Assembly: GCA_039028635.1 (NCBI GenBank)
Contig: JBCCHV010000012.1
Coordinates: 1 to 64,000 of the forward strand
Length of the DNA: 64,000 nucleotides
Reading direction: 5' to 3'
From: Acidobacteriota bacterium
GTDB taxonomy: Bacteria > Acidobacteriota > Thermoanaerobaculia > Multivoradales > JBCCEF01
In this document: positions 18,045-27,017 of the stretch, piece after piece
How positions within the stretch are numbered: the stretch's first letter is position 1
Layout of the letters: each line of letters opens with the position of its first letter
Translations under genes and position numbers: made by a program
Notes under the pieces: model-generated
The model's input: the letters and a program-made list of their open reading frames with translations, nothing else
Told to the model about the DNA's origin: nothing
Database searches by the model: none

Positions 18045-19688
18045 ATGACTCTCGAGATCGACCAGAACCCGGCCCTGGCCCTGGAAGGCCAGGGAGGCCG
18101 TGCGCGGCTGGCGGAGGAGCGCCGTACCGCCATCGAGTTCGCCGAGCGCTACGGCCTCGAGTTCGTCGACATGGGCTCCTTCCGGATCGACACGGAGCTC
18201 TTCCGGCGGATCCCTTTCGACTTGATGCTGCGCTTCAGCTTCCTGCCCGAGGAGCAGCTCGACGGCCGTCTGTCGGTGATCATGGCGGACCCCTCGAACG
18301 TCTTCAAGCTCGATCAGCTCGAGATGCAGCTCGGTCAGCCGGTGGACGTCAAGGTCGGGGTGCGCTCGGCGGTGGAGGAGATCCTCCAGAAGTCGGAAAG
18401 CGCCCAGCGGGTGCTCGACGAAGCCACCGAAGGCTTCCGCATGCAGTTGGTGCAGGAGGACGAGCAGGGCGAGGAAGTGCTGTCCATCGACAGCATCACC
18501 TCCGACACCAGTCCGATCATCAAGCTCGTCGACTCGACTCTGTTCAACGCCATCCAGCGCCGCGCCAGCGATATCCACATCGAGACGCGGGACTCCGAGG
18601 TGGTGATCAAGTACCGCATCGACGGCGTCCTCTACCAGGCGATGGAGCCGATCGACAAGCGCCATCACCAGACCATCATCAGCCGCATCAAGGTGATGGC
18701 GGAGCTCGACATCGCCGAGAAGCGGATTCCGCAAGACGGCCGCTTCAAGCTGCGTCTGCGCGGCCGGACCATCGACTTCCGAGTCTCGATCATGCCCTCC
18801 GTTCATGGCGAGGATTGCGTCATCCGTATCCTCGACAAGGAGTCCATGAACGAGGAGTTCAAGAACCTGCGCCTCGACATCCTGGGTTTCGACGACGAGA
18901 CCATGGCGAAGCTGCGCAAGTTCATCCTCGAGCCCTACGGCATGGTGTTGGTCACCGGTCCCACCGGCTCCGGTAAGACCACCACCCTCTATGCCTGTCT
19001 CTCCGAGATCCAGTCGGCGGAAGACAAGATCATCACCATCGAGGATCCGGTCGAGTATCAGCTCAAGGGCATCACCCAGATTCCGGTGAACGAGAAGAAG
19101 GGGCTGACCTTCGCCCGCGGGCTGCGCTCCATCCTGCGCCACGACCCGGACAAGATCATGGTTGGCGAGATCCGGGACGAAGAGACGGCCCAGATCGCCA
19201 TCCAGTCGGCCCTCACCGGCCACTTGGTGTTCACCACCGTGCACGCCAACAACGTGGTCGATGTCCTGGGGCGGTTCCTCAACATGAACGTCGACCTCTA
19301 CAACTTCGTGTCGGCGCTCAACTGTGTGCTGGCTCAGCGGTTGGTGCGCAAGATCTGTCCCCACTGTCGACGGGCGACCAAAGCTACCCGCGAGCTGCTC
19401 GAGCAGAGCGGCCTCGACCCGCACGTCTACGGCGACTTCACCTTCTACGAGGGCAATGGCTGCCTGGAGTGCAACGGCACCGGCTTCCTGGGCCGGTTGG
19501 CCGTTTCCGAGCTCCTCAACCTGTCGGATCACATTCGCGAGCTCATCCTCGAGCGGCGGCCCGCCTCCGAAATCAAACGTACGGCCAAAGAAGAAGGCAT
19601 GACCTTCCTGCGCGAGTCGGCGCTCGAAAAGGCCCTGCAGGGAGTCACCACTCTCCGTGAAATCAATAAAGTTACCTTCGTGGACTAG
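18045..19688 (+). CDS. Secretion/pilus assembly ATPase (GspE/PilB family)
   Basis: A 547-residue hexameric ATPase that powers pseudopilus assembly. After an N-terminal MshEN/GspE-N-like region (residues 20-150) comes the catalytic core with Walker A 'GPTGSGKTTTLY' near residue 305, the Asp box, Walker B-like 'DKIMVGEIRDEETA' near 368 and a His box 'GHLVFTTVHANN'. A tetracysteine zinc site (CPHC near 437 and CLEC near 472) is present as in GspE and PilB. The gene overlaps the next one by 32 bases. All catalytic motifs are intact. Confidence 0.95.
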   Translation: MTLEIDQNPALALEGQGGRARLAEERRTAIEFAERYGLEFVDMGSFRIDTELFRRIPFDLMLRFSFLPEEQLDGRLSVIMADPSNVFKLDQLEMQLGQPVDVKVGVRSAVEEILQKSESAQRVLDEATEGFRMQLVQEDEQGEEVLSIDSITSDTSPIIKLVDSTLFNAIQRRASDIHIETRDSEVVIKYRIDGVLYQAMEPIDKRHHQTIISRIKVMAELDIAEKRIPQDGRFKLRLRGRTIDFRVSIMPSVHGEDCVIRILDKESMNEEFKNLRLDILGFDDETMAKLRKFILEPYGMVLVTGPTGSGKTTTLYACLSEIQSAEDKIITIEDPVEYQLKGITQIPVNEKKGLTFARGLRSILRHDPDKIMVGEIRDEETAQIAIQSALTGHLVFTTVHANNVVDVLGRFLNMNVDLYNFVSALNCVLAQRLVRKICPHCRRATKATRELLEQSGLDPHVYGDFTFYEGNGCLECNGTGFLGRLAVSELLNLSDHIRELILERRPASEIKRTAKEEGMTFLRESALEKALQGVTTLREINKVTFVD

Positions 19689-20622
19689 GAGCCTGCTGGG
19701 CTTCGACCCGGTCCCGGCTCCGCCCCACGCCTTCGCCGTCGATCGCACGCGGCTGGTGTACGGCGGATTCGTGCGCTCCGGCAAGGCCCTGCAGTTTCGC
19801 GAGTACCACAGCGAAGAGCTGCCGGCGGAGACCTTCCAAGACGGCCTGCTGGGCGGTTCTCTGACCGATGTCGGGGCCTTCGACGGCATCGTGCGGCGGC
19901 TCGTCGGGCGGGTTTCGGGGGCGGTCAAGGAGGCTTCCTTGACGGTGCCCGACGCCTGGTTGCGGGTCGCCTTCGCGGAGCTCGACGACCTGCCCCGGGG
20001 CGCCCGCGAGCGCGACGAGGTGCTGCGCTGGAAGCTCAAGCAGCAGGTGCCCTTCTCGCCCGATGACCTGCGCCTCGATGGCGTCTCCGTCTCCCCTTTG
20101 CCGGGCCAATCGGAGGCTTTCCGGGTACTGGTCGCCTTCGCCCTCGACTCGGTCCTGTCGCAGCTCGAGCTGGCTTTCACCAAGGCCGGCGTCAAGCTCG
20201 GTCGCATCACCAACTCGAGCCTGCCGGCCCTGTCGGCCCTCGGGCCCGGTGGCCAGGGTGGCGGCACGGTGCTCGCCTTCGTCGAGGAAGAAGGCTACTC
20301 GCTGGTCTTCGCCCATGACGGTGAGCCGGTGTTGCATCGCTTCAAGGCCGGCACCTCCGATGCCCGATTCGTGGTCCGCGACCTGCGCCTGACCCGGGAC
20401 TACCTGGACCGCAGCGTGCCGGGCTTTCCGATCGATCGCCTGGTGTTGTGTGCGCCGGCGAGCCTCGAGGGATCCTGGGTCGATTGGCTCTCGGAGGGCT
20501 TCGATCATCCTGCCGAAGCCTTTTCGGCGCGTCATCTGCCGGCCTCCGTCGGCCTCTCACCGGAGCTCTCCGGTCATGACATCGCGGCCCTCTACGGTGC
20601 CGCCCAGGAGGCGGTGGCATGA
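19657..20622 (+). CDS. PilM/GspL-like cytoplasmic assembly protein
   Basis: A 321-residue protein beginning at GTG 19657, inside the ATPase gene. It has an actin-like (PilM/GspL cytoplasmic domain) layout: 'FAVDRTRLVYGGFV', 'EASLTVPDAWLRVAF', 'WKLKQQVPFSPDDLRLDGV' and a later 'GTVLAFVEEEGYSLVF' strand pair. There is no membrane helix, which favours PilM, with the partner helix supplied by the PilN-like protein encoded next. It ends with a four-base overlap with that gene. ATP-binding residues are not obvious, so nucleotide binding is uncertain. Confidence 0.75.
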   Translation: MKSIKLPSWTRSLLGFDPVPAPPHAFAVDRTRLVYGGFVRSGKALQFREYHSEELPAETFQDGLLGGSLTDVGAFDGIVRRLVGRVSGAVKEASLTVPDAWLRVAFAELDDLPRGARERDEVLRWKLKQQVPFSPDDLRLDGVSVSPLPGQSEAFRVLVAFALDSVLSQLELAFTKAGVKLGRITNSSLPALSALGPGGQGGGTVLAFVEEEGYSLVFAHDGEPVLHRFKAGTSDARFVVRDLRLTRDYLDRSVPGFPIDRLVLCAPASLEGSWVDWLSEGFDHPAEAFSARHLPASVGLSPELSGHDIAALYGAAQEAVA

Positions 20623-21251
20623 TGCCCAATCTGGCCCGCGAGCCGTTCGTCAACGCTCGTCCGGTGGTGCGCATCACCTCGATTCTGTGGGTCCTCGGAG
20701 TGTCCCTGGCGCTGCTCGCTGCGGGGCTCTACTGGAGCTATTTCTCGGGCCGCGAGGATCAGCGCGAACGGTTGATCGAGCTCGAAGCTCAGATCGATCA
20801 GGAGAAGGAGCGCATCGCCGCCCTGCAGGAAGAGCTCGGACTGGTCGACCTCGAGAACCAGAACGAGTCCATCGATTACCTCAACGAGCGAATTTCCGAG
20901 CGTACCTTCGGCTGGAGCCTGCTGTTCGATCGCCTGTCGGATATCTTGCCGGCGGACGTTCGACTGCTCAGCCTCAACCCGGCCGTCGAGCGCCAACAGC
21001 GGCGTTCCAACCGGCGTCGCCAGCCGGCGCGGGACAGCGAGAAGGTGGTGCTCCGAATCCAGGCCATCGGTCGCTCCGACGGTGCCATGGAGCAGCTCAT
21101 CGACCGCCTGTTCAGCGATCTCGCCTTCGAGAACCCGAATCCCTACTCGGAGTCGCGCGACGCCGGCCAGTCCTACTTCTCGCTCGACGTCGTCTACCTG
21201 CCGCGGGTGGCGGCGGAACAGCTCGAGCAGGTCGCGGAGAGTAGCTCGTGA
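20619..21251 (+). CDS. PilN-like bitopic membrane assembly protein
   Basis: A 210-residue protein starting 'MMPNLAREPFVNARPV', which matches the conserved PilN N terminus (N-L-x-x-x-P-F) that docks into PilM. One membrane helix covers residues 20-40, followed by a coiled coil (residues 45-85, 'LIELEAQIDQEKERIAALQEEL') and a ferredoxin-like periplasmic domain. A basic insertion (RQQRRSNRRRQPARD) near residue 125 interrupts it. Start and stop overlap its neighbours by four bases each. Confidence 0.8.
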   Translation: MMPNLAREPFVNARPVVRITSILWVLGVSLALLAAGLYWSYFSGREDQRERLIELEAQIDQEKERIAALQEELGLVDLENQNESIDYLNERISERTFGWSLLFDRLSDILPADVRLLSLNPAVERQQRRSNRRRQPARDSEKVVLRIQAIGRSDGAMEQLIDRLFSDLAFENPNPYSESRDAGQSYFSLDVVYLPRVAAEQLEQVAESSS

Positions 21252-21874
21252 GCGCCTCGAGAGATCTCTGGCGATCGCGGCTGCTGCTCTGGCTGCCGCC
21301 CCTGATCCTGCTGCTGGTGGCGCTGGTGGCGCTGGGCATCTATCGCGGCCGCTATGCCGACCAGGCGGAGGGTGGTGCGCGCTCCCTCGACCGCGCCACG
21401 CAGGTCCTCAGCGAGGTGCAGCGGCAGAGCTCCACCCTCGACCGCAGCGTTCGCCAGATCCGCACCGCGCGGCACAACCTCGACGAGTTCCACGGCGACC
21501 GCCTGTCGACCGAGAACCTGCGCCTCACCAAGCTGATCGCCGAGGTCAAGGATCTCGCCGAGACCTGTGGCTTGGATCCGCGATCGATCAGCTACCCCAA
21601 TCAGGTGATCGAGGACTTCGGACTGCGCAAGCGTTCCTTCGTGTTCAGCGTTCAGGGCTCCTACGCCAGCCTGCGGCGGTTGATCAATCTGCTCGAGCTA
21701 TCGGACTCGTTCCTCACCCTCGAGCAGGTCACCTTGCAGGGTTCGGATCAAGCGCTGCTCAATATCGACCTCAAGATCTCGACCCTGTTTTCGACTCTCG
21801 AGATCGAGCCGGTCGATCCGGTGCCGGTGGCCGAAAACGCTCCGGTGGAGAATCCGGAGGAGGTGGAGGGATGA
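21248..21874 (+). CDS. PilO/GspM-like bitopic membrane assembly protein
   Basis: A 208-residue protein from GTG 21248, overlapping the pilN-like stop (GTGA). It has one membrane helix (LLLWLPPLILLLVALVALGIY, residues 10-31), then a coiled coil and a ferredoxin-like periplasmic domain with 'FSVQGSYASLRRLINLLELSDSFLTLEQVTL', the typical PilO motif. With the PilN-like protein it should form the alignment heterodimer between the inner-membrane platform and the secretin. It overlaps the next gene by ATGA. Confidence 0.8.
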   Translation: MSASRDLWRSRLLLWLPPLILLLVALVALGIYRGRYADQAEGGARSLDRATQVLSEVQRQSSTLDRSVRQIRTARHNLDEFHGDRLSTENLRLTKLIAEVKDLAETCGLDPRSISYPNQVIEDFGLRKRSFVFSVQGSYASLRRLINLLELSDSFLTLEQVTLQGSDQALLNIDLKISTLFSTLEIEPVDPVPVAENAPVENPEEVEG

Positions 21875-22437
21875 GGGAAGAACAGCAACGAAAGGTCCTG
21901 GTCGGCCTGCTGGTTTTCCTCGTCCTGGTCGTCGCCTGGCGCTACGGTGGCGGTTGGTTGAGTGGCTCCGGAGGCCCGCGTCCGCTCGATTTCTCGAGCG
22001 GACTGGAGGAGATCACCGGCGCCGATCGCATCGCCACCCTCTCCATCGAGGAGCTCACCGCCGAGGCGCGCGACTATTCGCCCGGGCGTGACCCGTTCCG
22101 CTATTACGATCCGCCGCCTCCGCCCCCGCCGCCGCGGCCGGCGATCGAGCGGCCGACGACGCCGGTGCGCCGGCCGGAGCCGCGGGTCGTCGACACCAGC
22201 CCGCGACCGCCGGCCATCCCCTATCAGTTCTTGGGTAGCTTCGGGCCTTCGGGGCGCAAGATCGCGGTGCTCGCCGAGGGCGACGAGATCATCAATGCCC
22301 TCGAGGGCGACGTGCTCGAGCAACAGTTCGTCATCGACGCGATCGGCCTGGAATCCGTAGACATCAAGTACATTGACTTCCCCGACGAACCGGCCAAGCG
22401 GCTGGCGGCGGGCGCTGAGACCACCTTCGGGAGATGA
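21871..22437 (+). CDS. PilP/GspC-like linker protein to the secretin
   Basis: A 188-residue protein whose ATG at 21871 overlaps the upstream stop. One membrane helix (VLVGLLVFLVLVVAWRY) at residues 9-25 is followed by a linker with a run of eight prolines near residue 82. The C-terminal domain, 'PYQFLGSFGPSGRKIAVLAEGDEII', has the beta-sandwich look of PilP/GspC homology-region domains that touch the secretin N0 domain. Unlike PilP it appears to be membrane-spanning rather than a lipoprotein, so it is intermediate between PilP and GspC. The stop overlaps the secretin start. Confidence 0.72.
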   Translation: MREEQQRKVLVGLLVFLVLVVAWRYGGGWLSGSGGPRPLDFSSGLEEITGADRIATLSIEELTAEARDYSPGRDPFRYYDPPPPPPPPRPAIERPTTPVRRPEPRVVDTSPRPPAIPYQFLGSFGPSGRKIAVLAEGDEIINALEGDVLEQQFVIDAIGLESVDIKYIDFPDEPAKRLAAGAETTFGR

Positions 22438-24947
22438 GCATGAACCGTTCCCGCTGTTTGATTTCCATGGGGCTGTTATTGGCTCTCACCCTGGGCGGCT
22501 GCACCAGCCACCGCAGCTCGCGGTCGGCGGAGATCGCCTCCGAGGTCGGCGACTGGGACGAGGCCGTGGTGCAGTACATGCGGGCCGTCGAGGAAGACCC
22601 CGGCAACATCCGCCACCGCTCGGCGCTGCTGCGCGCCAAGATCAAGGCCTCCCAGATGCACTTCGAGCGCGCCAAGAAGTACCAGGACGCGGAGGTCTGG
22701 GAGCGCGCCCTGGTGGAGCTGCAGGAGGCGGTGGCCCTCGATCCCACCAATCAGTACGCCGAGGCCGAGCTGCTCAACGTGCGCGAGATCTTGGAGGCCG
22801 CGGCGGCCGGCCGCGGGCCGCAGTCGTTGGCCGCCCTGAAGCGCAAGAACAGCGGCAGCCGGCCTCAGCCGCCGGTGCTCGATCCACGCTCCGACGAGCC
22901 GATCTCCCTCAACTTCCCGGACCCGACGTCGATCTTCAAGATCTATCGCGCCCTCGGCAAGGCCTTCGGCATCAACGTGCTGTTCGACCCCAACCTCAAG
23001 GACACGGAGATCCCCATCGAGCTCGAGGAGGTAACCGCCCAGAGCGCCCTCGAAACTCTGATGCGGGCCGCCGGTCACTTCTACAAGGTGCAGGACGAGC
23101 ACACCATCATCATCGCCGCCGACACGCCGCAGAACCGGCGCACCTACGAGGATCTCGTCATCCAGACCTTCTTCCTCTCGAACTCCGAGGTGAAGGACAT
23201 GATGACCATCCTGCGTAGCCTGGTGGACGCCAAGAAGATCGCCACCAACGAACAGCTCAACGCCATCATCCTGCGCGACACGGCGGACAAGGTGAAGGTC
23301 GCCGAGCGCATCATCGAGGCCAATGACAAGGCCAAGGCGGAAGTGGTGATCGATGTCGAGCTGATGCAGCTCGACACCACCTCGCTGCGCGATCTCGGAG
23401 TCTCCCTCGATCCCTACTCGATCACCCAGAGTCTCGATACCGGCACCGAGAACAACGTGCTGCGCTTCTCGGACATCGAGTTCCTCAACCAGAACAACTG
23501 GACCCTCAACATCCCGAGCATCATCTACCGCTTCATCAAGCAGAGCTCGAGCGCCCAGCTTCTCGCCCGGCCCCAGCTCCGCATCACCGAAGGGGAGAAG
23601 GCTCGGCTGGTGATCGGTGATCGGGTGCCGGTGCCGGTGACGACCTTCAATACCGCCAACACGGTGGGTGGCAACATCGTGCCGATCACCTCCTTCCAGT
23701 ACCAGGAGGTCGGCATCACCATCGAGATCGAGCCGCGGGTGCACCACAACAAGGAGGTCACCCTCAAGGTGCGGGTCGAGGTGAGCAACATCAACGGCTT
23801 CATCGAGGGCTCCGGCGGCCAGCAGCAGCCGCGTATCGGGACCCGTACCATCGATTCGGTGATTCGCTTGCAGGACGGCGAAACCAACTTCCTCGCCGGG
23901 CTGCTGCGCACCGACGAGAGCTCGAACGAGTCCGGCGTGCCGGGGCTGTCGGACATCCCGGTGCTCGGCCAGCTATTCAAGAGTCGCCGTGCCGACCGCA
24001 ATCGCACCGACGTCATCTTGACCTTGACGCCGCACATCGTGCGCAACGCCGAGATCACCGAGGACGACCTGCTGCCGATCTGGGTCGGAACCGAGTCCAA
24101 CATCACCTTCCGCGGCGGCAGTCCGCGGGTCGAGTCGAACGTCGATGGACCCTTCGACGACGGCAGCACGCCGGAGGAGCTCCAGGAGATGATGCGGCGC
24201 CGCATTCAGCGTCTGCCGCGCGGTCTGCGCGAGGGCCAGCAGCCGGAGACCAAGGAGCCGCTGCCGCAGGGCATCGACCTGGTGCCGTCGCCGGGCTTCC
24301 CGGGCCAGAACCCGGTGGACGACGAAGAGGAAGAGGACGGCCCGGTGCCCTTCCGGCCGGAGATCGATCCCTTCCGCGGTCAGGCCAACCTGCTCGACGG
24401 CTCCGCCGAGGTGGTGACGACGTCGATGCTGGCGGAGGCCTCCGACAGCGCTAGCGGCAACGCCGCCAGCGGTGCGTCGGAGGTCCGCCTCTGGCTGGCG
24501 CCGCGCTGGCTGACGGTGTTGCCGGGCGACGTCTTCGAGGTGCGGGTGCAGGCCGAGGCGGCGCGCCCGATCTCACACCTGCCCCTCGCCCTGTCCTTCG
24601 ACTCGGAAGTGCTCGCCCTCGAGAAGATCGAGGCCGGTGACTTCCTCGGCGGAGCCAGCGAGGCGGAGGTGCTGGCCGACTCCTCGCAGGCCGGTCGGGT
24701 GGTGATCGGGGCCAGTCGGCTGGGCGCCGTTCCGGGCGTCGAAGGCCAGGGCACGGTGGCTCGCCTGACCTTCCGCGCGCTCGGCGAGGGTCCCGCCTGG
24801 GTGGACTTTCTCGATGCCGAGGCGATGGACCCGCAGCTCGCTCCGCTGGCGACCCGGGTGACCGGCAAGGCGCGTATCGATGTCGACGCCGAGGCCGAGG
24901 TACCGCCGCGCCGCGATCCGGAATTTCGCGAACGGCCGCGCCCTTGA
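22434..24947 (+). CDS. Outer-membrane secretin lipoprotein with TPR N terminus and C-terminal cohesin domain
   Basis: An 837-residue secretin. A lipoprotein signal ends in the lipobox LGGC (Cys about residue 23). Residues 30-125 form a TPR-like helical region, 155-235 an N0/STN domain, 240-305 an N1/NolW domain and 370-540 the secretin pore domain ('LLARPQLRITEGEKARLVIGDRVPVP', 'VGITIEIEPRVH', 'GVPGLSDIPVLGQLF', 'LTPHIVR'). Residues 545-680 are a Pro/Glu-rich linker. Residues 682-820 form a beta-sandwich resembling a cohesin module ('LTVLPGDVFEVRVQAEAARPISHLPLALSFD', 'GTVARLTFRALGEG'). It forms the outer-membrane gate of this system; the cohesin would project at one end of it. Two in-frame ATGs lie at 22434 and 22440. 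Confidence 0.92.
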   Translation: MSMNRSRCLISMGLLLALTLGGCTSHRSSRSAEIASEVGDWDEAVVQYMRAVEEDPGNIRHRSALLRAKIKASQMHFERAKKYQDAEVWERALVELQEAVALDPTNQYAEAELLNVREILEAAAAGRGPQSLAALKRKNSGSRPQPPVLDPRSDEPISLNFPDPTSIFKIYRALGKAFGINVLFDPNLKDTEIPIELEEVTAQSALETLMRAAGHFYKVQDEHTIIIAADTPQNRRTYEDLVIQTFFLSNSEVKDMMTILRSLVDAKKIATNEQLNAIILRDTADKVKVAERIIEANDKAKAEVVIDVELMQLDTTSLRDLGVSLDPYSITQSLDTGTENNVLRFSDIEFLNQNNWTLNIPSIIYRFIKQSSSAQLLARPQLRITEGEKARLVIGDRVPVPVTTFNTANTVGGNIVPITSFQYQEVGITIEIEPRVHHNKEVTLKVRVEVSNINGFIEGSGGQQQPRIGTRTIDSVIRLQDGETNFLAGLLRTDESSNESGVPGLSDIPVLGQLFKSRRADRNRTDVILTLTPHIVRNAEITEDDLLPIWVGTESNITFRGGSPRVESNVDGPFDDGSTPEELQEMMRRRIQRLPRGLREGQQPETKEPLPQGIDLVPSPGFPGQNPVDDEEEEDGPVPFRPEIDPFRGQANLLDGSAEVVTTSMLAEASDSASGNAASGASEVRLWLAPRWLTVLPGDVFEVRVQAEAARPISHLPLALSFDSEVLALEKIEAGDFLGGASEAEVLADSSQAGRVVIGASRLGAVPGVEGQGTVARLTFRALGEGPAWVDFLDAEAMDPQLAPLATRVTGKARIDVDAEAEVPPRRDPEFRERPRP

Positions 24948-24962
24948 GAATGAGGTAGGACG

Positions 24963-25427
24963 ATGCGACAGCGGCGGCAGGCGAGCGGTTTCTCCTTCGT
25001 GGAGCTGATCATCGTGGTAGCGCTGATGGCGATTCTCGCCAGCGTCACCCTGCCGACGGTCAAGTTCACCGAAAAGCGCCTCAAGGAGATGGAGCTGCGC
25101 GGTCACCTGCGCGAGATGCGGGGTGCCATCGACGAGTACAAGCGCTACAGCGACAGCGGCTTCATTCCCATCGACCTGGGGACGGACGGCTATCCCAAGG
25201 AGCTCGAGGTGCTCATCGAGGGCATCGAGATCGTCGGCCAGATCGACACCCAGATCCGCTTCCTGCGCCGCATTCCGATCGACCCCATGACCGGCGAAGA
25301 GGAGTGGGGCCTACGCAGCTATCAGGACGACGTCGACGCCTCTTCGTGGGGCGGCGAGAACGTCTACGACGTCTACTCCTTGTCCGAAGGGGTCGGCTTG
25401 AACGGCATTCCCTACAGCGAGTGGTAG
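24963..25427 (+). CDS. Type II secretion pseudopilin, first of three
   Basis: A 154-residue type IV pilin-like protein. The prepilin cleavage site is G|FSFVELIIVVALMAILA, with Glu at +5 and a full hydrophobic helix. The C-terminal globular part ('LGTDGYPKELEVLIEG', 'IPIDPMTGEEEWGLRSY') has the GspG-like pattern of the major pseudopilin. The last residues 'GIPYSEW' recur in the next pseudopilin. Processing needs a prepilin peptidase encoded outside the window. Confidence 0.9.
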   Translation: MRQRRQASGFSFVELIIVVALMAILASVTLPTVKFTEKRLKEMELRGHLREMRGAIDEYKRYSDSGFIPIDLGTDGYPKELEVLIEGIEIVGQIDTQIRFLRRIPIDPMTGEEEWGLRSYQDDVDASSWGGENVYDVYSLSEGVGLNGIPYSEW

Positions 25428-25452
25428 GGCGTCGGCGAGGAGAGAAGGCATC

Positions 25453-25908
25453 ATGAGACGGGCACACGGACGAGTTCGCACGGTGGCGGCGGGAAGCCGC
25501 TCACAGCGGGGCTTCACCCTGCTCGAGTTGATCATCGTGGTGGCGATCATCGGGATTCTGGCGGCGATCGCCATGCCCGCTCTGCGCGACACGCCGCGCA
25601 AGGCCAACGAGGCGGTGTTGCGCACCAATCTGCACAGCATTCGGGATGTGCTCGACCAGTACCGCGGCGACAAGGGCTACTTTCCTTCGACCCTCGAAGT
25701 GCTGGTCGAAGACGGCTACTTCCGGGAAGTGCCGACCGATCCGATCACCAAGAGCGTCGAGACCTGGGAGCTGCTCTACGAAGAGGCCGATCCCGACTTC
25801 GAGCCGGCCGAAACGGAGGTCGGTGAGGACGGCGGCCCGGGAATCTACGACGTGCGCTCGGGCTCCACCGAGATCGCCCTCGATGGGACGCCCTACAACG
25901 AATGGTGA
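25453..25908 (+). CDS. Type II secretion pseudopilin, GspG-like, second of three
   Basis: A 151-residue pseudopilin with a textbook N terminus, QRG|FTLLELIIVVAIIGILAAIAMP, preceded by a 21-residue basic leader that is unusually long. The globular part ('YRGDKGYFPSTLEVLVEDGYFREVPTDPIT') matches the GspG major pseudopilin. The C terminus 'DGTPYNEW' parallels the previous gene. The stop codon overlaps the start region of the third pseudopilin. Confidence 0.92.
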   Translation: MRRAHGRVRTVAAGSRSQRGFTLLELIIVVAIIGILAAIAMPALRDTPRKANEAVLRTNLHSIRDVLDQYRGDKGYFPSTLEVLVEDGYFREVPTDPITKSVETWELLYEEADPDFEPAETEVGEDGGPGIYDVRSGSTEIALDGTPYNEW

Positions 25909-27017
25909 TGCGCGGCCGCCTGGCCCGCCGCCGGGGAACCGGCCTCGACCGCCGCTGGCGCGGCCAGAGGGGCTACAACCTGGCCCTGCTGGTGGTCGCC
26001 GTGACGGTGCTCAACATCCTGCTGGCGGCGGCGCTGCCGCAGTGGAGCTACCGCATCAAGAAGGACAAGGAAGAGGAGCTGCGCAGCCGCGGCTTGCAGT
26101 ATGCCGAGGCGATTCGAATCTTCCGCATGCGCTACTCGCGCGAGCCCACGGCCCTCAAGGAGCTGGTCGAGATCAAGCCGCGCTCGATCCGCCAGCTATG
26201 GAAGGATCCGATGACCGAAGGGGGCGAGTGGGGATTGATCTTCTCCCGCGGCGGTGGTGGCCAGGTGGTCGCCGGCGAGGGCAACGCTCCCGCCTTGGTG
26301 CCCAATCCTTCCGTCCCTGGGCAGACCAGCCCGACGGCGGGTTTCGGCAGCGAGAGCAACGATCCGCGGACGAAGCAGGTCACCGTGGGCCCGATTCTGG
26401 GGGTCTACAGCCTGAGTGAGGACGAAGCTCTGTCGAGCTTCTTCGGCAAGACCCGCTACAAGGAATGGCAGTTCACCGCCGACCTGATGCAGCGACAAGG
26501 GTTGGCCGGAAATACCGCCGGCGGCAACGCCGGCCAGACCCTACCGCGACTCGAGATTCGGACCCTCGGCCGTCCCTTCATCCCGGAGCTGCAGAGCCAG
26601 ATGATGCTGCCGCCGATGAATATCGCGCCAAATGTCGGCGGCCAACCGGGCCAGCCGGGGCAACCCGGTCAGCCGGGCCAGGGGATCCTTCCCGGAGGCA
26701 ATGCCGGTAACCCTCGTCCGGGCCTCAATCCCGGCGGTAACGTCGGCGGTAATCCCGGCGGCAATCCCGGCTTCGTTCCCGGTGGCAATCCCGGTGGTCC
26801 GCGACCCGGGTTCAATCCCGGCGGCAATCCTTCGGGGCCGCGTCCGATTCAGCCGCGGCCGGGCAACCCCACGCCGGGCAACCCTGAAACCGGCAATCCC
26901 AACACCGGCGGCAATCCCGGCGGTCAGCCGGGCGGCAACCCGTCCGGCCCGGGTTTCGACCCGACGGTGCCGCAGAACCTGTCGCGCTCCGTCTTCCGGC
27001 CACCACCGACATCGTGA
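25902..27017 (+). CDS. Atypical pseudopilin with long Gly/Asn/Pro-rich C-terminal tail
   Basis: A 371-residue protein with a pilin-like N terminus, QRG|YNLALLVVAVTVLNILLAAALP, where position +5 is Leu rather than the usual Glu. Glu5 is also missing in GspK, the pseudopilus tip, so a tip role is possible. Residues 50-190 are a globular domain with 'DPMTEGGEWGLIFSRGGGG', a pattern shared with the GspG-like neighbours. Residues 250-350 are a repetitive tail of NPGG/GNPG and Q-P-G units. Start is ATG 25902 or 25908, both overlapping the previous stop. The stop overlaps the dut start (GTGA). Confidence 0.82.
   Translation: MVMRGRLARRRGTGLDRRWRGQRGYNLALLVVAVTVLNILLAAALPQWSYRIKKDKEEELRSRGLQYAEAIRIFRMRYSREPTALKELVEIKPRSIRQLWKDPMTEGGEWGLIFSRGGGGQVVAGEGNAPALVPNPSVPGQTSPTAGFGSESNDPRTKQVTVGPILGVYSLSEDEALSSFFGKTRYKEWQFTADLMQRQGLAGNTAGGNAGQTLPRLEIRTLGRPFIPELQSQMMLPPMNIAPNVGGQPGQPGQPGQPGQGILPGGNAGNPRPGLNPGGNVGGNPGGNPGFVPGGNPGGPRPGFNPGGNPSGPRPIQPRPGNPTPGNPETGNPNTGGNPGGQPGGNPSGPGFDPTVPQNLSRSVFRPPPTS
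26640..26950 (+). repeat. Short tandem coding repeats (GGN-P units) in the atypical pseudopilin
   Basis: Near-tandem units reading GGCAATCCCGG or GGTAACGTCGG, plus CAGCCGGG units at the 5' end, encode the Gly/Asn/Pro-rich tail. The units are short and imperfect, so length variation by slippage is plausible. Confidence 0.75.

Noticed and set aside
17586-20267. 893-codon open frame antisense to the GspF/GspE/PilM-like genes
   Set aside because: Composition is low-complexity (His, Asp, Gln, Arg runs) typical of antisense frames in high-GC DNA, and three well-supported genes lie on the other strand.
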